The position numbers and the translations under genes were made by a program. Below the pieces are notes generated by a model. The model was not told where the DNA came from and searched no databases. It saw only the letters and a list, made by a program, of their open reading frames with translations. From contig OW388299.1 in the NCBI GenBank assembly GCA_936450465.1, positions 38,265,548 through 38,329,547 of the forward strand: 64,000 nucleotides of DNA. The letters are read 5' to 3'. Positions 45,388 to 57,919 of the stretch are shown in pieces. Within the stretch, counting starts at the first letter, position 1, and every line of letters starts with the position of its first letter. This DNA comes from Gibbula magus. Taxonomy: Eukaryota > Mollusca > Gastropoda > Trochida > Trochidae.

Positions 45388-45401
45388 CTATGTCAAAAAT
45401 G

Positions 45402-46557
45402 ATGAAATTAACATTTTTAGCTTAGATTCTTAACTTAGTTTTGATATATATTTTCACGAATGAAATGAAATACGAAGATAAAGATGAAGAACTCTGTTAA
45501 TAATTTTGATATACTGATATATTTTCAGCGTCACAGTTCGCAAGTTTCAACTTTACATTATAGGCACCATGTTACAATATTGAAATGTCTGTATTTACCG
45601 ATCTTTTTCACATATTAGAGCATCCTTTTATCTGTTATTTTTTAAGTATTTACACCTACAAGCAAGAAACCTTTAACAAATTATGTTTAATCCATTTCAC
45701 TGTTATTCAGTCTATGAAATAAGCTTGAAATGTAGACAGCATAAAAGTGTCATTTTGTCCATTTAAACGGCCAAATTAAGGAAAATCTTCAAACCGACCG
45801 GCCCGGACCAAAATTTACCAGGTTCCGGACTGGTGGACGGGCTTTATTTCATACAGTTATATCACTCAGTATGTTTTGGGATTTTCCAAACAGTGTTGTA
45901 CGTTTTTATTTTTTCATTTCATTTCAATTATTTTTTTTAGATCTCTCCATGAAAATTAAATTATTTGATGATGAATGATTGATATAATTAAATTTCCATG
46001 TCAATAAATTGTATTTGATTGTTGACAAATGTTTTGTGTTTCTTTGAAATTCATTACTATCTTGTATTATATATATCATAAATCAACATTTTCCTCCTAC
46101 TGAAGGAGATGCCATATAATATTGACCAATAAAAATACCCCTTCATCCAAGAACTGAAACTGTGTGTTGTACAATGGGCCTCAGATTCAAATGTTGCTGT
46201 GGACTTAGATCCTTTATCTAAAGTAGGAAACTGTTCTGATACATTTTGTACAGAAGGATTTGAGTCTAATGATCAACTGCAATGTAGGAAGTACCATCTA
46301 CTGACGCCTCACCTCAATGAATAACATAAATGGCATGACAGGCTTTCTTTCTGCATTGTACCATCATCCTATTAGTGAAAAAAGCAGATTCTCTCATACC
46401 AATTATAAGCTTTCCAACATGACCTCTTTATCTTTAGTCGTTACTGGTTATAATAAAAGAAGTAATCATTTTGACAAATAGTAAGAAAAGAAAAGCAAAT
46501 ATATATAATATATATGAACAAAAGTTGATTTATTCTGACCATTATCAGAAAATGACA
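45402..46557. other. AT-rich spacer before the satellite
   Basis: No gene is recognised. A short AT microsatellite (ATATATAATATATATG, about 46500-46516) lies about 40 bp before the first satellite monomer. Confidence 0.5.
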
Positions 46558-47226
46558 TAAGCTCCTTCTGTTGTGTAGTGTCTCTCACTACAAGATCTGG
46601 AGCTCCTTCTGTTTTGTGTAGTGTCTCTCACTGTAAGATCAGGAGCGCCTTCTTGATGCGTAATGTCTCTCACTGCAAGATCAGGAGCTCCTTCTTTTGT
46701 GTAGTGTCTCTCACTGTACGGCCAGGAGCTCCTTCTGTTGTGTAATGTCTCTCACTGCAAGATCAGGAGCTCCTTCTTTTGTGTAGTGTCTCTCACTGTA
46801 CAACCAGGAGCTCTTTCTGTTGTGTAGTGTCTCTCACTGTAAGATCAGGAGCTCCTTCTTTTGTGAAGTGTCTCTCACTGAACGGCCAGGAGCTCCTTCT
46901 GCTGTGTAGTGTCTCTCACTGAATGATCAGGAGCTTCTTCTGCTGTGTAGTGTCCCTCACTGTAAGATCAAGAGCGCCTTCTTGTTGCGTAATGTCTCTC
47001 ACTGCAAGATCAGGAGCTCCTTCTTTTGTGTAGTGTCTCTCACTGTACGGCCAGGAGCTCCTTCTGTTGTGTAATGTCTCTCACTGCAAGATCAGGAGCT
47101 CCTTCTTTTGTGTAGTGTCTCTCACTGTACAATCAGGAGCTCCTTCTTATGTGTAGTGTCTCTCACTGTAAGATCAGGAGCTCCTTCTTTTGTGTAGTGT
47201 CTCTCACTGAATAGGCAGGAGCTCCT

Positions 47227-50200
47227 TCTATGGTGTTAAGTAAGGGATCTCACTGTAATATAAGGAGCTCCTTCTGTTGTGTAATGTCTCTCACTGTAAG
47301 ATCAGGAGCTCCTGTTGTGTAATGTCTCTCACTGCAAGATCAGGAGCTCCTTCTGTTGTGTAGTGTCTCTCATTGAACGGCCAGGTGCTCCTTCTGTTGT
47401 GCAGTGTCTCTCATTGTACGACCAGGTCGTCCTTCTGTTGTGTAATGTCTCCCACTGAATGACCAGGAGCTTCTTCTGCTGTGTAGTGTCCCTCACTGTA
47501 AGATCAGGAGCTCCTTATGTTGTGTAGTGTCTCTCACTATAAGATCAGAAGCGCCTTCTTGCTGTGTAATGTCTCTCACTGCAAGATCAGGAGCTCCTAC
47601 TTTTGTATAGTGTCTCTCACTGAACGGCCAGGAGCTCCTTCTGTTGTGTAGTGTCTCTCACTGAACGGTCAGGAGCTCCTTCTGTTGTGTAGTGTCTCTC
47701 ACTGTAAGATAAGGAGCTCCTTCTGTTGTGTAATTGCTCTCACTGCAAGATCAGGAGCTCCTACTTTTGTATAGTGTCTCTCACTGAACGGCCAGGAGCT
47801 CCTTCGGTTGTGTGGTGTCTCTCTCTGTAAGATAAGGAGCTCCTTCTGTTGTGTAGTGTCTCTCACTGCAAGATCAGGATCTCCTTCTGTTGTGTAATGT
47901 CTCTCACTGAGCGACCAGGAGCTCCTTCTGTTGTGTAGTGTCTCTCACTGAACGGCCAGGAGCTCCTGCTGTTGTGTAGTGTCTCTCACTGAACGGCCAG
48001 GAGCTCCTTCTGTTGTGTAGTGTCTCTCTCTGTAAGATAAGGAGCTCCTTCTGTTGTGTAGTGTCTCTCACTGTAGGATCAGGAGCTCCTTCTGTTGTGT
48101 AGTGTCTCTCACTGTAAGATAAGGAGCTCCTGCTGTTGTGTAGTGTCTCTCACTGTAAGATAAGGAGTTCCTTCTGTTGTGTAGTGTCTCTCACTGAACG
48201 GCCAGGAGCTCCTTCTGTTGTGTAGTTTCTCTCATTGAACGGCCAGGAGCTCCTTCTGTTGTGTAGTGTCTCTCATTGAACGGCCAGGAGCTCCTTCTGT
48301 TGTGTAGTGTCTCTCACTGTAAGATAAGGAGCTCCTTCTGTTGTGTAGTGTCTCTCCTTGAACGGCCAGGAGCTCCTTCTGTTGTGTAGTGTCTCTCACT
48401 GTAAGATAAGGAGCTCCTTCTGTTGTGTAGTGTCTCTCATTGAACGGCCAGGAGCTCCTTCTGTTGTGTAGTGTCTCTCAGTGTAAGATAAGGAGCTCCT
48501 TCTGTTGTGTAGTGTCTCTCATTGAACGGCCAGAAGCTCCTTCTGTTGTGTAGTGTCTCTCACTGTAAGATAAGGAGCTCCTTCTGTTGTGTAATGTCTC
48601 TCACTGTAAGATCAGGAGCTCCTTCTGTTGTGAAGTGTCTCTCACTGAACGGTCAGGAGCTCCTGCTGTTGTGAAGTGTCTCTCACTGTAAGATAAGGAG
48701 CTCCTTCTGTTGTGTAGTGTCTCTCATTGAACGGCCAGGAGCTCCTTCTGTTGTGTAGTGTCTCTCACTGTAAGATAAGGAGCTCCTTCTGTTGTGTAGT
48801 GTCTCTCACTGTAAGATAAGGAGCTCCTTCTGTTGTGTAGTGTCTCTCACTGAACGGCCAGGTGCTCCTTCTGTTGTGTAGTGTCTCTCACTGAACGGCC
48901 AGGAGCTCCTTCTGTTGTGTAGTGTCTCTCATTGAACGGCCAGGAGCTCCTTCTGTTGTGTAGTGTCTCTCACTGTAAGATAAGGAGCTCCTTCTGTTGT
49001 GTGGTTTCTCTCATTGATCGGCCAGGCGCTCCTTCTGTTGTGTAGTGTCTCTCACTGTAAGATAAGGAGCTCCTTCTGTTGTGTAATGTCTCTCACTGCA
49101 AGATCAGGAACTCCTTCTGTTGTGTAGTGTCTCTCACTGAACGGCCAGGTGCTCCTTCTGTTGTGTAGTGTCTCTCAGTGAACGGCCAGGAGCTCCTTCT
49201 GTTGTGTAGTGTCTCTCACTGAACGGCCAGGAGCTCCTTCTGTTATGTAGTGTCTCTCACTGTAGTGTCGGCAGCTACTTTCTTGTGCAGTGTATCTCAC
49301 TGTACGACCAGGAGCTCAATCTGTTGTGTAGTGTCTCTCACTGCAAGATCAGGAGGTCCTTCTGTTGTGTAGTGTCTCTCTCTACAAGACCAGGAGCTCC
49401 ATCTGTTGTGTAGTGTCTCTCACTGTAAGATAAGGAGCTCCTTCTGTTGTGTAATGTCTCTCACTGAAAGATCAGGAGCGCCTTCTTGTTGCGTAATGTC
49501 CCTCACTGCAAGATCAGGAGCTCCTTCTTTTGTGAAGTGTCTCTCACTGTACGGCTAGGAGCTCCTTCTGTTGTGTAATGTCTCTCACTGCAAGATCAGG
49601 AGCTCCTTCTTTTGTGTAGTGTCTCTCACTGTACAACCAGGACCTCCTTCTGTTGTGTAGTGTCTCTCACTGAACGGCCAGGTGCTCCTTCTGTTGTGTA
49701 GTGTCTCTCACTGTAAGATCAGGAGCTCCTTCTTTTGTGTAGTGTCTCTCACTGAACGGCCAGGAGCTCCTTCTGCTGTGTAGTGTCTCTCACTGAATGA
49801 CCAGGAGCTTCTTCTGCTGTGTAGTGTCCCTCACTGTAAGATCAAGAGCGCCTTCTTCTTGTGTAATGTCTCTCACTGCAAGATCAGGAGCTCCTTCTTT
49901 TGTGTAGTGTCTCTCACTGTACGGCCAGGAGCTCCTTCTGTTGTGTAATGTCTCTCACTGCAAGATCAGGAGCTCCTTCTTTTGTGTAGTGTCTCTCACT
50001 GTAAAATCAGGAGCTCCTTCAGTTGTGTAGTGTCTCTCACTGTAAGATCAGGAGCTCCTTCTTTTGTGTAGTGTCTCTCACTGAACAGGCAGGAGCTCCT
50101 TCTATGGTGTTAAGTAGGGGATCTCACTGTAAGATAAGGAGCTCCTTCTGTTGTGTAATGTCTCTCACTGTATGATCAGGAGCTCCTGTTGTGTAATGTC

Positions 50201-52330
50201 TCTCACTGCAAGATCAGGAGCTCCTTCTGTTGTGTAGTGTCTCTCATTGAACGGCCAGGTGCTCCTTCTGTTGTGTAGTGTCTCTCATTGTACGACCAGG
50301 ACGTCCTTCTGTTGTGTAGTGTCTCCCGCTGAATGACCAGGAGCTTCTTCTGCTGTGTAGTGTCCCTCACTGTAAGATCAGGAGCTCCTTATGTTGTGTA
50401 GTGTCTCTCACTATAAGATCAGAAGCGCCTTCTTGCTGTGTAATGTCTCTCACTGCAAGATCAGGAGCTCCTACTTGTGTATAGTGTCTCTCACTGAACG
50501 GCCAGGAGCTCCTTCTGTTGTGTAGTGTCTCTCATTGTACGACCAGGACGTCCTTCTGTTGTGTAGTGTCTCCCGCTGAATGACCAGGAGCTTCTTCTGC
50601 TGTGTAGTGTCCCTCACTGTAAGATCAGGAGCTCCTTATGTTGTGTAGTGTCTCTCACTATAAGATCAGAAGCGCCTTCTTGCTGTGTAATGTCTCTCAC
50701 TGCAAGATCAGGAGCTCCTACTTTTGTATAGTGTCTCTCACTGAACGGCCAGGAGCTCCTTCTGTTGTGTAGTGTCTCTCACTGAACGGCCAGGAGCTCC
50801 TTCTGTTGTGTAGTGTCTCTCACTGTAAGATAAGGAGCTCCTTCTGTTGTGTAATTGCTCTCACTGCAAGATCAGGAGCTCCTACTTTTGTATAGAGTCT
50901 CTCACTGAACGGCCAGGAGCTCCTTCTGTTGTGTAGTGTCTCTCTCTGTAAGATAAGGAGCTCCTTCTGTTGTGTAGTGTCTCTCACTGCAAGATCAGGA
51001 ACTCCTTCTGTTGTGTAATGTCTCTCACTGAGCGGCCAGGAGCTCCTTCTGTTGTGTAGTGTCTCTCACTGAACGGCCAGGAGCTCCTGCTGTTGTGTAG
51101 TGTCTCTCACTGAACGGCCAGGAGCTCCTTCTGTTGTGTAGTGTCTCTCTCTGTAAGATAAGGAGCTCCTTCTGTTGTGTAGTGTCTCTCACTGTAAGAT
51201 CAGGAGCTCCTTCTGTTGTGTAATGTCTCTCACTGAGCGGCCAGGAGCTCCTTCTGTTGTGTAGTGTATCTCACTGTAAGATAAGGAGCTCCTGCTGTTG
51301 TGTAGTGTCTCTCACTGTAAGATAAGGAGTTCCTTCTGTTGTGTAGTGTCTCTCACTGAACGGCCAGGAGCTCCTTCTGTTGTGAAGTGTCTCTCATTGA
51401 ACGGCCAGGAGCTCCTTCTGTTGTGTAGTGTCTCTCATTGAACGGCCAGGAGCTCCTTCTGTTGTGTAGTGTCTCTCACTGTATGATAAGGAGCTCCTTC
51501 TGTTGTGTAGTGTCTCTCATTGAACGGCCAGGAGCTCCTTCTGTTGTGTAGTGTCTCTCACTGTAAGATAAGGGGCTCCTTCTGTTGTTTAGTGTCTCTC
51601 ATTGAACGGCCAGGAGCTCATTCTGTTGTGTAGTGTCTCTCACTGTAAGATAAGGAGCTCCTTCTGTTGTGTAATGTCTCTCACTGCAAGATCAGGAGCT
51701 CCTTCTGTTGTGTAGTGTCTCTCACTGAACGGCCAGGTGCTCCTTCTGTTGTGTAGTGTCTCTCACTGAACGGCCAGGAGCTCCTTCTGTTGTGTAGTGT
51801 CTCTCATTGAACGGCCAGGAGCTCCTTCTGTTGTGTAGTGTCTCTCATTGAACGGCCAGGAGCTCCTTCTGTTGTGTTGTGTCTCTCACTGTAAGATAAG
51901 GAGCTCCTTCTGTTGTGTAATGTCTCTCACTGCAAGATCAGGAACTCCTTCTGTTGTGTAGTGTCTCTCACTGAACGGCCAGGTGCTCCTTCTGTTGTGT
52001 AGTGTCTCTCACTGAACGGCCAGGAGCTCCTTCTGTTGTGTAGTGTCTCTCACTGAACGGCCAGTAGCTCCTTCTGTTATGTAGTGTCTCTCACTGTAGT
52101 GTCGGCAGCTACTTTCTTGTGCAGTGTATCTCACTGTACGACCAGAAGCTCAATCTGCTGTGTAGTGTCTCTCGCTGCAAGATCAGGAGTTCCTTCTGTT
52201 GTGTAGTGTCTCTCTCTACAAGACCAGGAGCTCCATCTGTTGTGTAGTGTCTCTCACTGTAAGATAAGGAGCTCCTTCTGTTGTGTAATGTCTCTCACTG
52301 CAAGATCAGGAGCGCCTTCTTGTTGCGTAA
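47227..52330. repeat. Higher-order repeat block, period about 2.85 kb (about 70 monomers)
   Basis: Rare landmarks recur at a nearly constant distance. TCTATGGTGTTAAGTA..GGATC occurs at 47227 and 50101 (2874 bp apart). TGTAGTGTCGGCAGCTAC occurs at 49261 and 52095 (2834 bp apart). The class order between landmarks is largely the same in both blocks. Confidence 0.8.
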
Positions 52331-55300
52331 TGTCTCTCACTGCAAGATCAGGAGCTCCTTCTTTTGTGTAGTGTCTCTCACTGTACGGCTAGGAGCTCCT
52401 TCTGTTGTGTAATGTCTCTCACTGCAAGATCAGGAGCTCCTTCTTTTGTGTAGTGTCTCTCACTGTACAACCAGGAACTCCTTCTGTTGTGTAGTGTCTC
52501 TCACTGAACGGCCAGGTGCTCCTTCTGTTGTGTACTGTCTCTCACTGCAAGATCAGGAACTCCTTCTGTTGTGTAGTGTCTCTTACTGAACGGCCAGGTG
52601 CTCCTTCTGTTGTGTAGTGTCTCTCACTGAACGGCCAGGTGCTCCTTCTGTTGTGTAGTGTCTCTCACTGAACGGCCAGGAGCTCCTTATGTTGTGTAGT
52701 GTCCCTCACTGTAAGATCAGGAGCTCCTTATGTTGTGTAGTGTCTCTCACTATAAGATCAGAAGCGCCTTCTTGCTGTGTAATGTCTCTCACTGCAAGAT
52801 CAGGAGCTCCTACTTTTGTATAGTGTCTCTCACTGAACGGCCAGGAGCTCCTTCTGTTGTGTAGTGTCTCTCACTGAACGGCCAGGAGCTCCTTATGTTG
52901 TGTAGTGTCCCCCACTGTAAGATCAGGAGCTCCTTATGTTGTGTAGTGTCTCTCACTGTAAGATAAGGAGCCCCTTCTGTTGTGTAATGTCTCTCACTGC
53001 AAGATCAGGAATTCCTTCTGTTGTGTAGTATCTCTCATTGAAAGGCCAGGTGATCCTTCTGTTGTGTAGTGTCTCTCACTGTACGACCAGGACGTCCTTC
53101 TGTTGTGTAGTATCTCCCACTGAATGACCAGGAGCTTCTGCTGTGTAGTGTCCCTCACTGTAAGACCAGGAGCTCCCTTTGTTGTGTAGTATCTCCCACT
53201 GAATGACCAGGAGCTTCTTCTGTTGTGTAGTGTCTCTCACTGAGCGGCCAGGAGCTTCTTCTGCTGTGTAGTGTCCCTCACTGTAAGATCAGGAGCTCCT
53301 TCTGTTGTGTAGTGTCTCTCATTGAACGGCCAGGTGCTCCTTCTGTTGTGTAGTGTCTCTCACTGTATGACCAGGACGTCCTTCTGCTGTGTAGTGTCCC
53401 TCACTGTAAGATCAGGAGCTCCTTATGTTGTGTAGTGTCTCTCATTGAACGGCCAGGTGCTTCTTCTGTTGTGTAGTGTCTCTCACTGTACGACCAGGAC
53501 GTCCTTCTGTTGTGTAGTATCTCCCACTGAATGACCAGGAGCTTCTTCTGCTGTGTAGTGTCCCTCAATGTACGACCAGGAGCTCCTTCTGTTGTGTAGT
53601 GTCTCTCATTGAACGGCCAGGTGCTTCTTCTGTTGTGTAGTGTCTCTCACTGTACGACCAGGACGTCCTTCTGTTGTGTAGTGTCTCCCACTGAATGACC
53701 AGGAGCTTCTTCTGCTGTGTAGTGTCCCTCACTGTAAGATCAGGAGCTCCTTATGTTGTGTAGTGTCTCTCACTGTACGACCAGGACGTCCTTCTGTTGT
53801 GTAGTGTCTCTCACTGTACGACCAGGACGTCCTTCTGTTGTGTAGTATCTCCCACTGAATGACCAGGAGCTTCTTCTGCTGTGTAGTGTCCCTCACTGTA
53901 AGATCAGGAGCTCCTTATGTTGTGTAGTGTCTCTCACTGTACGACCAGGACGTCCTTCTGTTGTGTACTGTCTCTCACTGTACGACCAGGACGTCCTTCT
54001 GTTGTGTAGTGTCTCTCACTGTACGACCAGGACGTCCTTCTGTTGTGTAGTATCTCCCACTGAATGACCAGGAGCTTCTTCTGCTGTGTAGTGTCCCTCA
54101 CTGTAAGATCAGGAGCTCCTTATGTTGTGTAGTGTCTCTCATTGAACGGCCAGGTGCTTCTTCTGTTGTGTAGTGTCTCTCACTGTACGACCAGGACGTC
54201 CTTCTGTTGTGTAGTGTCTCCCACTGAATGACCAGGAGCTTCTTCTGCTGTGTAGTGTCCCTCACTGTAAGATCAGGAGCTCCTTATGTTGTGTAGTGTC
54301 TCTCACTGTACGACCAGGACGTCCTTCTGTTGTGTAGTGTCTCCCACTGAATGACCAGGAGCTTCTTCTGTTGTGTAGTGTCTCTCACTGTACGACCAGG
54401 ACGTCCTTCTGTTGTGTAGTGTCTCCCACTGAATGACCAGGAGCTCCTTCTGTTGTGTAGTGTCTCTCACTGTACGACCAGGACGTCCTTCTGTTGTGTA
54501 GTATCTCCCACTGAATGACCAGGAGCTTCTTCTGCTGTGTAGTGTCCCTCAATGTACGACCAGGAGCTCCTTCTGTTGTGTAGTGTCTCTCACTGTACGA
54601 CCAGGACGTCCTTCTGTTGTGTAGTGTCTCCCACTGAATGACCAGGAGCTTCTTCTGCTGTGTAGTGTCCCTCACTGTAAGATCAGGAGCTCCTTATGTT
54701 GTGTAGTGTCTCTCATTGAACGGCCAGGTGCTTCTTCTGTTGTGTAGTGTCCCTCACTGTAAGATCAGGAGCTCCTTATGTTGTGTAGTGTCTCTCATTG
54801 AACGGCCAGGTGCTTCTTCTGCTGTGTAGTGTCCCTCACTGTAAGATCAGGAGCTCCTTATGTTGTGTAGTGTCTCTCACTGTACGACCAGGACGTCCTT
54901 CTGTTGTGTAGTGTCTCCCACTGAATGACCAGGAGCTTCTTCTGCTGTGTAGTGTCCCTCAATGTACGACCAGGAGCTCCTTCTGTTGTGTAGTGTCTCT
55001 CACTGTACGACCAGGACGTCCTTCTGTTGTGTAGTGTCTCTCACTGTACGACCAGGACGTCCTTCTGTTGTGTAGTATCTCCCACTGAATGACCAGGAGC
55101 TTCTTCTGCTGTGTAGTGTCCCTCACTGTAAGATCAGGAGCTCCTTATGTTGTGTAGTATCTCCCACTGAATGACCAGGAGCTTCTTCTGCTGTGTAGTG
55201 TCCCTCACTGTAAGATCAGGAGCTCCTTATGTTGTGTAGTGTCTCTCATTGAACGGCCAGGTGCTTCTTCTGCTGTGTAGTGTCCCTCACTGTAAGATCA

Positions 55301-57919
55301 GGAGCTCCTTATGTTGTGTAGTGTCTCTCACTGTACGACCAGGACGTCCTTCTGTTGTGTAGTGTCTCCCACTGAATGACCAGGAGCTTCTTCTGTTGTG
55401 TAGTGTCTCTCACTGTACGACCAGGACGTCCTTCTGTTGTGTAGTGTCTCCCACTGAATGACCAGGAGCTTCTTCTGTTGTGTAGTGTCTCTCACTGTAC
55501 GACCAGGACGTCCTTCTGTTGTGTAGTATCTCCCACTGAATGACCAGGAGCTTCTTCTGCTGTGTAGTGTCCCTCAATGTACGACCAGGAGCTCCTTCTG
55601 TTGTGTAGTGTCTCTCACTGTACGACCAGGACGTCCTTCTGTTGTGTAGTGTCTCTCACTGTACGACCAGGACGTCCTTCTGTTGTGTAGTATCTCCCAC
55701 TGAATGACCAGGAGCTTCTTCTGCTGTGTAGTGTCCCTCACTGTAAGATCAGGAGCTCCTTATGTTGTGTAGTGTCTCTCATTGAACGGCCAGGTGCTTC
55801 TTCTGTTGTGTAGTGTCTCTCACTGTACGACCAGGACGTCCTTCTGTTGTGTAGTGTCTCCCACTGAATGACCAGGAGCTTCTTCTGCTGTGTAGTGTCC
55901 CTCACTGTAAGATCAGGAGCTCCTTCTGTTGTGTAGTGTCTCTCATTGAACGGCCAGGTGCTTCTTCTGTTGTGTAGTGTCTCTCACTGTACGACCAGGA
56001 CGTCCTTCTGTTGTGTAGTATCTCCCACTGAATGACCAGGAGCTTCTTCTGCTGTGTAGTGTCCCTCAATGTACGACCAGGAGCTCCTTCTGTTGTGTAG
56101 TGACTCTCATTGAACGGCCAGGTGCTCCTTCTGTTGTGTAGTGTCTCCCACTGAATGACCAGGAGCTCCTTCTGTTGTGTAGTGTCTCTCACTATAAGAT
56201 CAGGAGCGCCTTCTTGCTGTGTAATGTCTCTCACTGCAAGATCAGGAGCTCCTTCTTTTGTATAGTGTCTCTCACTGAACGGCCAGGAGCTCCTTCTGTT
56301 GTGTAGTGTCTCTCACTGAACGGCCAGGAGCTCCTTCTGTTGTGTAGTGTCTCTCACTGTAAGATAAGGAGCTCCTTCTGTTGTGTAATGTCTCTCACTG
56401 TAAGATCAGGAGCTCCTTATGTTTGTGTAGTGTCTCTCACTGTAAGATCAGGAGCTCCTTCTGTTGTGTAGTGTCTCTCTCTGTAAGATAAGGAGCTCCT
56501 TCTGTTATGTAGTGTATCTCACTGTAAGATAAGGAGCTCCTTCTGTTGTGTAGTGTCTCTCACTGTAAGATCAGGAGCTCCTTCTGTTGTGTAGTGTCTC
56601 TCACTGTACGGCCAGGATCTCCTTCTGTTGTGTAGTGTCTCTCACTGAACGGCCAGGAGCTCCTTCTGTTGTGTGGTGTCTCTCACTGTAAGATAAGGAG
56701 CTCCTTCTGTTGTGTAGCGTCTCTCACTGTAAGATCAGGAGCTCCTTCTTTTGTGTAATGTCTCTCACTGTACGGCCAGGAGCTCCTTCTGTTGCGTAGT
56801 GTCTCTCACTGTAAGATAAGGAGCTACTTCTGTTGTGTAGTGTCTCTCATTGAACGGCCAGGAACTCCTTCTGTTGTGTAGTGTCTCTCACTGTAAGATA
56901 AGGAGCTCCTTCTGTTGTGTAGTGTCTCTCATTGAACGGCCAGGAACTCCTTCTGTTGTGTAGTGTCTCTCACTGTAAGATAAGGAGCTCCTTCTGTTGT
57001 GTAATGTCTCTCACTGCAAGATCAGGAACTCCTTCTGTTGTGTAGTGTCTCTCACTGAACGGCCAGGTGCTCCTTCTGTTGTGTAGTGTCTCTCACTGAA
57101 CGGCCAGGTGCTCCTTATGTTGTGTAGTGTCTCTCACTATAAGATCAGGAGCGCCTTCTGTTGTGTAGCGTCTCTCACTGTAAGATCAGGAGCTCCTTCT
57201 TTTGTGTAATGTCTCTCGCTGTACGGCCAGGAGCTCCTTCTGTTGTGTAGTGTCTCTCACTGAGCGGCCAGGAGCTCCTTCTGTTGCGTAGTGTCCCTCA
57301 CTGTAAGATAAGGAGCTACTTCTGTTGTGTAGTGTCTCTCATTGAACGGCCAGGAACTCCTTCTGTTGTGTAGTGTCTCTCACTGTAAGATAAGGAGCTC
57401 CTTCTGTTGTGTAGTGTCTCTCATTGAACGGCCAGGAACTCCTTCTGTTGTGTAGTGTCTCTCACTGTAAGATAAGGAGCTCCTTCTGTTGTGTAATGTC
57501 TCTCACTGCAAGATCAGGAACTCCTTCTGTTGAACTGCCAGGTGCTCCTTATGTTGTGTAGTGTCTTTCACTGAACTGCCAGGTGCTCCTTATGTTGTGT
57601 AGTGTCTCTCACTATAAGATCAGGAGCGCCTTCTTGCTGTGTAATGTCTCTGACTGCAAGATCAGGAGCTCCTTCTTTTGTATAGTGTCTCTCACTGTAC
57701 GGCCAGGAGCTCCTTCTGTTGTGTAATGTCTCTCACTGTAAGATCAGGAGCACCTTATGTTTGTGTAGTGTCTCTCACTGTAAGATCAGGAGCTCCTTCT
57801 GTTGTGTAGTGTCTCTTACTGTAAGATAAGGAGCGCCTTCTGTTGTGTAGTGTCTCTCACTGTAAGATCAGGAGCTCGTTCTTTTGTGTAGTGTCTCTCA
57901 CTGTACGGCGAGGAGCTCC

